From: Tessaracoccus lacteus
GTDB lineage: Bacteria > Actinomycetota > Actinomycetes > Propionibacteriales > Propionibacteriaceae
Length of the DNA stretch: 64,000 nt
Reading direction: 5' to 3'
Assembly: GCF_029917005.1 (NCBI RefSeq)
Contig: NZ_CP123967.1
Span: forward strand, 992,001 to 1,056,000
Shown here: positions 1-7,972 of the stretch, one piece after another
Numbering within the stretch: the stretch's first letter is position 1
Layout: the number at the start of each line of letters is the position of its first letter
Translations under genes and position numbers: made by a program
Notes under the pieces: generated by a model
What the model saw: the letters and a program-made list of their open reading frames with translations, nothing else
What the model was told of the DNA's origin: nothing
Databases searched by the model: none

Positions 1-2
1 GG

Positions 3-1316
3 CGGGCTCTCGACCGCACCATCGACTCCCTGGAGAAGCTGCCCCCGCTCGTGTTCGCGGGGGAGTGCGACGACCTGCGCCTGAAGCTGGCCGACGTCGC
101 AGACGGCAAGGCCTTCCTCCTGCAGGGCGGCGACTGCGCCGAGACCTTCGAGGCCGTGACGGCGGAGAACATCAAGCGCAAGCTGCTCGTGCAGCTGTCG
201 ATGGCGGTTGTCATGACGTACGCGGCGCAGGTGCCTGTGGTCAAGGTCGGCCGCATCGCGGGTCAGTACGCCAAGCCGCGCTCCAAGGACACCGAGACCC
301 GCGGCGACGTGACGCTGCCCGCCTACCGCGGCGACGCCATCAACGGCTTCGACTTCACGCCCGAGGCCCGGGTGCACAACCCTAAGCGGCTCCTCGACGT
401 GTACACGTCCTCGGCCGCGACGCTGAACCTGGTGCGGGCCTTCGTCAAGGGTGGCTTCGCCGACCTGCGCGGCGTGCACAGCTGGAACTCAGCGTTCGTG
501 CGCGACTCCGAGGTCGAGGCCGAGTACGAGGACCTCGCCAACGAGATCTCCCGCGCACTGGCGTTCATGGTCGCCTGCGGGGTGCAGGATGATTCGCTGG
601 ACACCGTCGACTTCTACGCCTCGCACGAGGCGCTGCTGCTCGAGTACGAGCGCGCGCTGACCCGCGTCGACTCCCGCTCGCAGGAGCTCTACGGCTGCTC
701 TGGCCACATGCTCTGGATCGGCGAGCGGACCCGCCAGCTGGACGGCGCGCACGTCGAGTTGCTGCGCCGGGTGCGCAACCCGTTGGGCATCAAGCTCGGT
801 CCCACGACGACGCCGGAACAGGCGATCGCGCTGGCCGATCGCCTCGATCCCGACAGGGTTCCCGGCCGGATCACGTTCATCGCACGCATGGGCGCGGGGA
901 AGGTCCGCGACGTGCTGCCCGGCGTCATCTCGGGCGTCGAGGCCACCGGCCGCAAGGTCGCATGGGTGTGCGACCCGATGCACGGCAACACGTTCGAGGC
1001 CGCCAACGGCTACAAGACCCGTTCCTTCGCCGACGTCGTCGACGAGGTCAACGGCTTCTTCGATGTCCACGAGCAGCTGGGCACGTGGCCCGGCGGCCTG
1101 CACGTCGAGCTGACTGGCGACGACGTCACGGAATGCGTCGGCGGCGTCAACCGGCTGAGCGAGGACGACCTGGCCAGCCGCTACGAGACCGTCTGCGACC
1201 CGCGGCTCAACCGCAACCAGTCGCTCGAGCTGGCCTTCACTGTCGCGAAGCGGCTGCGCTCCGGGCGGCTCAGGAGGGTCAACCCTGTGCAGCAGTTCGA
1301 CGCGAAGGAGCTGTGA
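3..1316 (+). CDS. aroG: 3-deoxy-7-phosphoheptulonate (DAHP) synthase, class II, 5' partial
   Basis: Catalyses the first step of the shikimate pathway, condensing phosphoenolpyruvate with erythrose 4-phosphate in the cytosol. The frame is open to the left edge, where residues reading RALDRTIDSLEKLPPLVFAG match the N-terminal part of class II (plant/mycobacterial type) enzymes, so the true start lies upstream of the window. Recognisable blocks follow: GGDCAETF, VGRIAGQYAKPRS, GCSGHMLWIGERT, NPLGIKLGP, WVCDPMHGN and the C-terminal LTGDDVTECVGG. About 437 residues are present against about 460 for the M. tuberculosis enzyme. The threonine aldolase starts 6 bases after the stop, so the two are probably co-transcribed. 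Confidence 0.95.
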   Translation, partial: RALDRTIDSLEKLPPLVFAGECDDLRLKLADVADGKAFLLQGGDCAETFEAVTAENIKRKLLVQLSMAVVMTYAAQVPVVKVGRIAGQYAKPRSKDTETRGDVTLPAYRGDAINGFDFTPEARVHNPKRLLDVYTSSAATLNLVRAFVKGGFADLRGVHSWNSAFVRDSEVEAEYEDLANEISRALAFMVACGVQDDSLDTVDFYASHEALLLEYERALTRVDSRSQELYGCSGHMLWIGERTRQLDGAHVELLRRVRNPLGIKLGPTTTPEQAIALADRLDPDRVPGRITFIARMGAGKVRDVLPGVISGVEATGRKVAWVCDPMHGNTFEAANGYKTRSFADVVDEVNGFFDVHEQLGTWPGGLHVELTGDDVTECVGGVNRLSEDDLASRYETVCDPRLNRNQSLELAFTVAKRLRSGRLRRVNPVQQFDAKEL

Positions 1317-1322
1317 GTCGTC

Positions 1323-2342
1323 GTGATCGACCTGCGCAGCGACACCGTCACGCGCCCTGACGCCGCGATGCTGGCCGCGATGGCGGCCGCCCAGGTCGGC
1401 GACGACGTCTACGGCGACGACCCGTCGGTCAACGCCCTCGAGGCGCGCGTAGCTGCGCTGTTCGGCAAGGAGGCGGGGCTCTTCTGCGCCACCGGCACGC
1501 TGAGCAATCTGCTGGGGGTGTGGCTGCACACCCCGCTCGGCGGGGAGGTGCTGTGCGACCAGTGGGCGCACATCGCCCGCGCCGAGATGGGCGCGCACGG
1601 CGCGCTGCACGGCGTCACCATGCGGACCTGGGCGTCCGACCGGGGGCGGCTGAGGGCCTCCGACGTGACCGCGTTGCTCGCGACCGGCTGTGGGCCCTTC
1701 CTCGTCGAGACCGCCTGCGTCGGGGTGGAGGACACCCACAACTTCGGCGGCGGCACCGTCCAGGACTTCAACCAGCTGGTCGAGTTGTCCGCGGCGGTCC
1801 GCGCGGCGGGCGTGAAGCTGCACCTCGACGGGGCGCGGCTCGCCAACGCCGCGGCGGTAACCGGCCGCTCGTTCGCGGAGTACGGGGCGCTGTTCGACAC
1901 CGTCAGCCTCTGCCTGTCGAAGGGGATCGGCGCGCCCGTCGGGTCGGTGCTGGTGGGCGCCGCCGCCGACATCGCGCGCGCCCGCGTGCAGCGCAAGCGG
2001 CTGGGTGCCGGGTGGCGCCAGGCCGGGGTTCTCGCCGCCGCTGCCACCCATGCGCTGGAGCACAACCTGGCCCGGATCGCCGACGACCACGCCGCCGCGC
2101 GCGCCTTCGCGGAGGCCGTCAACGCGGAGGCGCCGGGCACCGTCGACCTGGCGGGCGTGGAGACGAACATCGTCATCGTGCCGATGGCCGATGCCCCCGC
2201 CACCTCCGCTCGCCTCGTCGAGGCCGGCGTGCGGCTGACGACGCTGGGGCCGGCGGCGCTGCGCGCGGTCACTCACCTTGACGTGACGCCGGATGAGTGC
2301 GCCGAGGCGGGCCGGATCGTCGGGGCCGCGCTCAGGGGTTGA
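1323..2342 (+). CDS. ltaE: Low-specificity L-threonine aldolase (PLP-dependent)
   Basis: Cleaves L-threonine/allo-threonine to glycine and acetaldehyde. The 339-residue protein opens with the family hallmark IDLRSDTVTRP and contains VGDDVYGDDPSVNALE; the PLP-binding lysine is K200 in LSKGIGAPVGS, and HLDGARLANAA supplies the PLP-contacting aspartate. The start is GTG, 6 bases after the DAHP synthase stop. The 3' end overlaps the convergent hypothetical gene by 11 bases. Confidence 0.93.
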   Translation: MIDLRSDTVTRPDAAMLAAMAAAQVGDDVYGDDPSVNALEARVAALFGKEAGLFCATGTLSNLLGVWLHTPLGGEVLCDQWAHIARAEMGAHGALHGVTMRTWASDRGRLRASDVTALLATGCGPFLVETACVGVEDTHNFGGGTVQDFNQLVELSAAVRAAGVKLHLDGARLANAAAVTGRSFAEYGALFDTVSLCLSKGIGAPVGSVLVGAAADIARARVQRKRLGAGWRQAGVLAAAATHALEHNLARIADDHAAARAFAEAVNAEAPGTVDLAGVETNIVIVPMADAPATSARLVEAGVRLTTLGPAALRAVTHLDVTPDECAEAGRIVGAALRG

Positions 2343-3435
2343 TGGCGTCGGTCGCCTTCGGGAAGGGACGCTGGGCCGCGCCCAGGTCCTTGTAGACGTG
2401 ATCCGGAACGCGGGCGAAGAATCCCGTGAGGAACCGGTCCATGGCCGCGATGTCCTCGGGTGCCCAGGGGCCGCCGAAGCGGATGCGGCCGGCCTTGATC
2501 GAGAAGGCCGGGGCGTCCCAGCTCAGCAGGTACTCCATCATCCGCTGGTGGATCACGTCGGAGGCGAAGCGCTCGTTGGGAGCGTTGATGCGCGCGCGTC
2601 GGTTGAACTCGGCCCACTCGAACTCCTGGCTGCGGCCGAAGATGCCCCAGTTGACCGACAGGTCCGCGAAGGGGAACTGGGGGATGAACTCGCCGACGAC
2701 CTCGGAGTGGTTGTCGGTCCTGGTATGCGACCTGCCCTCCGAGTCGACCCACGTGTGGCTCGTCCGCCAGGTGTGGGTCAGCCGGACGAAGGGCAGCGGG
2801 CCGTCCGCGCGCAGGATGATGTCGCGCGCCTCGTGGGAGAAGCCGTCCCGCGTGCAGGACACCGTGCTCAGGTAGCTGTCGTCGCGGGGCTTGTACACCC
2901 AGTCGCCGTGACCCTGGAAGCTCAGCCATTGCGGCGGAACAGGGCCGTCGAGTGAGGCCGCGGGAGAGGCGAGGAGCCGTGCCCGGGCCCCGGCCAGCCG
3001 GACCACGGCGGCGTCGAGCCCCGCGGCGTCCGCCGGGGCGCCCACCAGCACCAGGTGGTCGTGGTCGACGTGCAGTTCCTCTCCCTCGGACAGGGTGGCA
3101 GTGATGCCGGTGGCGGCGTCCGGACGCAGGGACCGGGGAAGATCCATCACGACGACGAGACCGTCGGGCCGCGCCGCGGAGCTGCGATACCGCAACGCCC
3201 GAAAGCCGGTCCCGTCGCTCGCGGTGCCCCAGACCAGGTCGCTGGCGCGCCGGTCGAAGCCCAACCCGAAGGGGGCAACGTTCAGGCCGAGCGTGACGTC
3301 CAGGCCGGGCGATGCGACGAAGTCCCAGCCCCTGGCGCGCAGGGACGCGACGTAGCGGTTCCGTCGGATCAGGTACACCAGGACGCCGACGAGGGCGGCG
3401 ACCACCACCAGGATGAAGATCGTCGACGCGTCCAT
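2332..3435 (-). CDS. Hypothetical membrane-anchored protein
   Basis: I do not recognise this family. The 367-residue protein starts with a single hydrophobic segment (about residues 5-22, IFILVVVAALVGVLVYLI) followed by a basic RRNR stretch, suggesting an N-terminal anchor with the rest in the cytosol. The remainder is soluble, rich in aromatic residues and charged pairs, with no motif I can assign. The ATG start is supported by the position of the membrane segment. It lies between convergent ltaE (11-base overlap) and the LacI-type regulator upstream on the same strand, with 46 bases between them. Coding bias on this strand looks normal for the window. Confidence 0.75.
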   Translation of the reverse strand: MDASTIFILVVVAALVGVLVYLIRRNRYVASLRARGWDFVASPGLDVTLGLNVAPFGLGFDRRASDLVWGTASDGTGFRALRYRSSAARPDGLVVVMDLPRSLRPDAATGITATLSEGEELHVDHDHLVLVGAPADAAGLDAAVVRLAGARARLLASPAASLDGPVPPQWLSFQGHGDWVYKPRDDSYLSTVSCTRDGFSHEARDIILRADGPLPFVRLTHTWRTSHTWVDSEGRSHTRTDNHSEVVGEFIPQFPFADLSVNWGIFGRSQEFEWAEFNRRARINAPNERFASDVIHQRMMEYLLSWDAPAFSIKAGRIRFGGPWAPEDIAAMDRFLTGFFARVPDHVYKDLGAAQRPFPKATDAINP

Positions 3436-3481
3436 CTCGTCATTGTGGCAGGCCGAGCCCGGGGTGCACAGGCAGGCCTGG

Positions 3482-4513
3482 TCAGCGGGCCGGCGGAGCC
3501 GTTGTGCCCCTGACGAGGAGTTCCGTGGGTACCACGACCCTCGACGGGGTCCCGGTTGCCGCCCCGTCGAGCTGCTCGGCGACCAGGCGCACGAGCTCGG
3601 TGCCGATGCGGGTGAAGTCCTGCCGGATGGTGGTCAGTGGGGGGGAGGAGAACTCGCTGAGCGCGATCCCGTCGAACCCGATGACCGAGACATCGTCGGG
3701 AACCCGCCGCCCCGCCTCGTGCAGGGCGCGCATCAGGCCGAACGCCATCTCGTCGTTCGCGCAGTACACGGCCGTCACGTCCGGGTCGGCCGCCAACCGC
3801 TGACCGGCCTGGTAGCCGGACCTGGCGGTCCAGTCGCCCTGCAGGGGCTCCGGGGGCACGATCCCATGCTCGTTCAGGCAACGGCGCCAGGTGGCGCTGC
3901 GGACGACGGCCGGCTGGGAGTCCGCAGCGCCGGCGATATGGTGCACGGTCCTGTGCCCCAGCCCCAGGAGGTGCCTGACCGCCTCCTGCGTGCCGCCGAT
4001 CTGGTTCGCCACGACGGAGGAGTAGTGGCCCACCAGGCGGGAGTCGGACACCGCGACGGGCAGTGCCGGCGGCAGGGTCAGCGAACGGTGGGTGGCGTGA
4101 CCCGCCCTGATGATGATGAGGCCGTCGACGGCCAGGTGCGAGAGCCGGTCGCTTGCGTCGCGCAGTTCCCCTGAGTCGGGATTGCGCACCTCCAGCAGCG
4201 TGGTGGCGTACCCGCGTTCCTGCGCGGAGGAGACCACGGCTGCGGTCGTGAGGGCGTCGCCCGTGCGCTCCAGGCGCTGCGTGATGATCCCCAGCGCGCC
4301 GAACGCACCACTGCGGAGCGCCCGCGCGGCCCTGTTCGGGACGTAGCCCAGCTTGCTCATCGCCTCCTGGACGCGCATCCTCGTGGCCGGCCGGACGTTC
4401 TGAGCCCCGGTGGACACGCGGGAGACGGTCTGGGCCGAGACGCCGGCAAGGCGTGCGACATCGCCGATCGAGGGAGACTTGGGACGCTGGGCGCCGCGCT
4501 GCGCGTGATCCAT
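3482..4513 (-). CDS. LacI-family transcriptional regulator
   Basis: Probable repressor of the divergent sugar-transport/beta-galactosidase operon. The N-terminal helix-turn-helix reads IGDVARLAGVSAQTVSRV, followed by the hinge-like GYVPNRAARALRSG, then a periplasmic-binding-protein-like effector domain ending with VSVIGFDGIALSEFSSPPLT and ELLVRGTT, both typical of the family. I chose the ATG at 4513 (343 residues) instead of the longer frame from 4564: the extra 17 residues precede the normal N-terminus, and a -10-like TAGCAT on this strand (4526-4521) ends 7 bases before this ATG. The sugar effector is not readable, but a galactoside is likely from context. Confidence 0.9.
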   Translation of the reverse strand: MDHAQRGAQRPKSPSIGDVARLAGVSAQTVSRVSTGAQNVRPATRMRVQEAMSKLGYVPNRAARALRSGAFGALGIITQRLERTGDALTTAAVVSSAQERGYATTLLEVRNPDSGELRDASDRLSHLAVDGLIIIRAGHATHRSLTLPPALPVAVSDSRLVGHYSSVVANQIGGTQEAVRHLLGLGHRTVHHIAGAADSQPAVVRSATWRRCLNEHGIVPPEPLQGDWTARSGYQAGQRLAADPDVTAVYCANDEMAFGLMRALHEAGRRVPDDVSVIGFDGIALSEFSSPPLTTIRQDFTRIGTELVRLVAEQLDGAATGTPSRVVVPTELLVRGTTAPPAR

Positions 4514-4835
4514 GACAGTGATGCTAGCAACTCCGCGGTGACAATCCCATGTGAACGTGACCATTCTCGTCCAGGTAGACCCTGTCTGTGTGCATCGTTA
4601 TCAATTTGAGACTCAGTGGAACCCCGACGGCACTGGCGCATGCCCGAATCCGGTGTTACGTTGTGGGAACGTAAACAAGTCGTGCTCCTCGCGGTTGAGG
4701 GCTGCGGCGCAGGGACTGGCGAGGCTGCCGGACCTGAAGTGGAAGCGGTCGACCGGGGCCGGATTCTCGTGCCGTGAAGTGTGTTTACGGGGTGCGAACG
4801 CTCCCGCCAAGGACCAATGAAAGGACCGTCCAGAC
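4514..4835. promoter_or_regulatory. Divergent regulatory region of the sugar operon
   Basis: This 322-base gap separates the LacI-type repressor from the binding-protein gene. It holds an inverted repeat at 4656-4674 (listed separately), a related half-site TGTTTACG at 4782-4789, and the -10-like box of the repressor gene at 4521-4526. No further open frame with coding character was seen. The binding-protein gene has a purine-rich GAAAGGA about 12 bases before its ATG. Confidence 0.55.
4656..4674. promoter_or_regulatory. Inverted repeat, candidate LacI-family operator
   Basis: TTACGTT-GTGGG-AACGTAA is a perfect 7-base inverted repeat with a 5-base spacer. Its right arm extends as CGTAAACA, and the opposite-strand form TGTTTACG recurs at 4782-4789 nearer to the first operon gene. 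Two related sites about 112 bases apart, in front of a LacI-regulated operon, would suit repression by looping. Operator function is inferred from position and symmetry only. Confidence 0.5.
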
Positions 4836-6140
4836 ATGAAAAACACCAGGAAGCTGACAGCGCTGGTCAGCGCTGGCATCTTGGCCCTCTCCCTGACCGC
4901 CTGCGGTGGCGGCAACTCCTCCGATGGCGCAAGCTCGGACGGCGGCGGCGACAACACGCTGACCGTGTGGACCTGGGACCCCGCCTTCAACATCTTCGCC
5001 ATGCAGGAGGCCGAGAAGGTCTACCAGCAGGATCACGCGGACTTCAAGCTCGACATCGTCGAGGTGCCGTGGGATGACCTGCAGACCAAGCTGACCACGA
5101 TCGCGCAGGCGCAGTCGTGGGACGAGCTACCCGACATCTTCCTGCTGCAGAACAACGCGTTCCAGAAGAACGTGCAGAACTACCCCGACCTCGTCGCGTC
5201 GCTGGATGACTCCGGCATCGACTTCAGCGAGTTCCCCGACGGCGTGAAGGCGTACTCCAACGTCGACGGTTCGCAGTACGGCCTGCCGTTCGACGCCGGC
5301 ACCGCGGTCACCGCGCTGCGCACCGATGTGCTGGAGGAGGCGGGCTACACCGTCGACGACTTCACCGACATCACCTGGTCCGACTTCCTGACCAAGGGCA
5401 AGGACGTCCTGGAGAAGACGGGCAAGCCGATGCTGTCCGGTATGGCCGGCTCGTCCGACACCATCATGATGATGCTCCAGAGCGCCGGCGCGAGCCTGTT
5501 CGACGCCGAGGGCAACCCGACCATCACGGACAACGCGACCCTGAAGGCTGCCGTCGAGCAGTACAAGGAGCTCGTCGACGCGGGCGTCATGGTCGAGGTC
5601 AACTCGTGGGACGAGTACATCGGCACGCTGACCAACTCGACGGTGGCCTCCACCGTCAACGGCATCTGGATCGTCGGCTCCATCCAGACCGCGGAGGACC
5701 AGTCCGGCAAGTGGGGGCTGACCAATGTGCCCGCCCTCGACGGGGTCTCCGGCGCGACCAACTACTCCGCCAACGGCGGCTCGTCGTGGGCCATCAGCTC
5801 CACGGGCGACTTCGACCTGGCGTCGGACTTCCTGAAGTCGACCTTCGCCGGCTCGACCGAGCTCTACGACACGATCCTCCCGGAGGCCGGCGCGGTCGCC
5901 AACTGGATCCCGGCCGGTGACTCGGACGTCTACGCCGAGCCGCAGGAGTTCTGGGGCGGCCAGGCCATCTACAAGGACGTCGTCGAGTTCAGCACCAAGG
6001 TGCCGAGCAACAACACGGGCGTCTACTACTACGAGGCCCGTGACGCGGTGAGCGCCGCTCTCACCAAGATCATCGGCGGCACCGACGTCGACACCGCCCT
6101 CGCCGAGGCGCAGTCGACGGTCGAGTTCGCGATGCAGTGA
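4836..6140 (+). CDS. ABC transporter sugar-binding lipoprotein (solute-binding family 1)
   Basis: Extracellular substrate-capture subunit of a carbohydrate ABC importer. The N-terminus has a lipoprotein signal peptide with lipobox LTAC and modified cysteine C23, followed by a Gly/Ser/Asp linker. The 434-residue body resembles family 1 binding proteins: LTVWTWDPAFN, LPDIFLLQNNAF, the hinge sequence YGLPFDAGT and a GIWIVGSIQT segment. It is the first gene of an operon with two permeases and a beta-galactosidase, so the ligand is probably a galactoside or a galactose-containing oligosaccharide. Confidence 0.92.
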   Translation: MKNTRKLTALVSAGILALSLTACGGGNSSDGASSDGGGDNTLTVWTWDPAFNIFAMQEAEKVYQQDHADFKLDIVEVPWDDLQTKLTTIAQAQSWDELPDIFLLQNNAFQKNVQNYPDLVASLDDSGIDFSEFPDGVKAYSNVDGSQYGLPFDAGTAVTALRTDVLEEAGYTVDDFTDITWSDFLTKGKDVLEKTGKPMLSGMAGSSDTIMMMLQSAGASLFDAEGNPTITDNATLKAAVEQYKELVDAGVMVEVNSWDEYIGTLTNSTVASTVNGIWIVGSIQTAEDQSGKWGLTNVPALDGVSGATNYSANGGSSWAISSTGDFDLASDFLKSTFAGSTELYDTILPEAGAVANWIPAGDSDVYAEPQEFWGGQAIYKDVVEFSTKVPSNNTGVYYYEARDAVSAALTKIIGGTDVDTALAEAQSTVEFAMQ

Positions 6141-6237
6141 TCTGAGACAAATCTGCAGGGGTGCCGGGGAGTGTGGCCGCGGCCGCATCCCCGGCACCCT
6201 GAGTCCCATAATCCGCACGCGAAAGGAGACCGATTCC

Positions 6238-7167
6238 ATGTCCGCAACCGTCGACGAACCCACCGCAACGAAGCGGCCGCGCGGCTCGATGAGCCCCTCG
6301 CAACGTCGAAACCTCACCGGCTGGGCCTTCCTGATCCCCGCCGCCGCGCTGATCGCCATCATGAGCTTCTGGCCCATGATCCAGGCGTTCATCCTGTCCC
6401 TCCAGACGGGCCGGGGCAGCAACCTCGACTGGGCAGAGCCGCTCTGGTACAACTACCAGCGCCTGTTCCAGGACGAGATCTTCAAGCTCACCCTGTCGAA
6501 CACGTTCATCTACCTGATCATCCAGGTGCCGATCATGCTGATCCTGGCACTGGTGCTCGCGAACCTGCTCAACAACCCCAACCTCCGGTGGAAGGCCTTC
6601 TGGCGCACCGCCATCTTCCTGCCCTGCGCCGTCTCGCTCGTGTCCTACTCGCTGGTGTTCCGCACCATGTTCGCCACGGACGGCTTCGTCAACGATGCCC
6701 TGATGTGGCTGCACCTGATCGATTCCCCGATCAACTGGCTCGGCCAGGCGGGCACCGCGCGCTTCGTGATCATCCTCGGACTCATCTGGCGCTGGACCGG
6801 GTACAACATGGTGTTCTACCTCGCCGCGCTGCAGAACATCGACGCCTCGAGCGTCGAGGCGGCCAAGGTCGACGGCGCCACCTCGTGGCAGACCTTCTGG
6901 TTCGTCACTGTGCCGCAGCTCAAGCCGATGATCCTGCTCACGGCGATCATGTCGACCAACGGCACGCTGCAGCTGTTCGATGAGTCGTTCAACCTGACCC
7001 GTGGCGGGCCCGCGTACCAGTCGATGACGATGTCGCACTACCTGTACGAGATCTCGTTCCAGCGCAACCCCAACGTCGGGTACGGCTCCGCGCTCTCCTA
7101 CGTGATCCTGATCCTCGTGGCCGTGCTGGCCCTCATCCAGATGAAGGTGGGTGACAAGCGTGACTAG
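6238..7167 (+). CDS. Carbohydrate ABC transporter permease (MalF type)
   Basis: Membrane subunit of the sugar importer, 309 residues with about six transmembrane segments beginning WAFLIPAAALIAIMSF. The cytoplasmic EAA loop is EAAKVDGATSWQTFWFVTVP, the docking site for the ATPase subunit. The ATG has a strong ribosome site (AAAGGAG) about 9 bases upstream. It overlaps the next permease by 17 bases. No ATPase gene is present in the operon. Confidence 0.93.
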   Translation: MSATVDEPTATKRPRGSMSPSQRRNLTGWAFLIPAAALIAIMSFWPMIQAFILSLQTGRGSNLDWAEPLWYNYQRLFQDEIFKLTLSNTFIYLIIQVPIMLILALVLANLLNNPNLRWKAFWRTAIFLPCAVSLVSYSLVFRTMFATDGFVNDALMWLHLIDSPINWLGQAGTARFVIILGLIWRWTGYNMVFYLAALQNIDASSVEAAKVDGATSWQTFWFVTVPQLKPMILLTAIMSTNGTLQLFDESFNLTRGGPAYQSMTMSHYLYEISFQRNPNVGYGSALSYVILILVAVLALIQMKVGDKRD

Positions 7168-7972
7168 GACAACCTGGCGCAAGGTCCCTGGCTATGCGTT
7201 CCTGACGGTCTTCTCGATCTTCTCCCTGTTCCCGCTGTACTTCATGGTGGTGGGCGCGACCAACACCAGCACCGACGTGCTGGCCTCCCGGCTGCTGCCG
7301 GGGGCGAACCTGGTCCAGAACTTCCAGGACCTCGTCGCGGCCGCAGACGTCGCGTCGGCCATGGGCTACTCGGCGCTGTACGCCGTCTCCACGACGGTGC
7401 TGGCGCTGCTGGTCTGCTCGATCGCCGGCTACGGCTTCGAGATCTACCACTCCAAGGGCAAGGACCTCCTGATGGCTGTCCTGCTGCTGGCCATGATGAT
7501 CCCGTTCGCCGCGACGATGATCCCGCTGTTCCGGATGTTCGCGAACTTCGGGATGGTCAACAGCGCGTTCGCCGTCATCCTGCCCGCCATCTCGACGCCG
7601 TTCCTGATCCTGCTGTTCAGGCAGTCGTCCAGGAGCTTCCCACACGAGATCATCGAGGCGGCCCGCCTCGATGGGCTGCGCGAGCTGGAGATCTTCTTCC
7701 GCATCTACATCCCGACCATGAAGTCCACGTTCGCCGCCGCGGCCGTGATCACCTTCATGACGGCGTGGAACAACTTCCTCTGGCCGCGCGTCATCCTGCT
7801 GGACAACAAGGTCCAGACGATGCCGATGCTGATCTCCAACCTCAGCGCCGGCTACGTGACCAACTACGGCGTGCTGATGCTCGCCGTGCTGCTGGCCTCG
7901 CTTCCCGCGATGGTCGTCTTCCTCGCGCTGCAGCGCAGCTTCGCCCAAGGCATCACAGGAGCCATCAAGTGA
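7151..7972 (+). CDS. Carbohydrate ABC transporter permease (MalG type)
   Basis: Second membrane subunit, 273 residues, with a first segment around YAFLTVFSIFSLFPLYFMV and the EAA loop EAARLDGLRELEIFFRIYIP. The start is GTG at 7151, or possibly the in-frame GTG at 7160; both lie inside the 3' end of the MalF-type gene, implying translational coupling. Its stop overlaps the beta-galactosidase start by 4 bases. Confidence 0.92.
   Translation: MTSVTRTTWRKVPGYAFLTVFSIFSLFPLYFMVVGATNTSTDVLASRLLPGANLVQNFQDLVAAADVASAMGYSALYAVSTTVLALLVCSIAGYGFEIYHSKGKDLLMAVLLLAMMIPFAATMIPLFRMFANFGMVNSAFAVILPAISTPFLILLFRQSSRSFPHEIIEAARLDGLRELEIFFRIYIPTMKSTFAAAAVITFMTAWNNFLWPRVILLDNKVQTMPMLISNLSAGYVTNYGVLMLAVLLASLPAMVVFLALQRSFAQGITGAIK

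Noticed and set aside
7765-7968. Longer N-terminus for LacZ
   Set aside because: The extra 68 codons are a shadow of the permease gene, lack GH2 similarity, and the GTG at 7969 has a good ribosome site.
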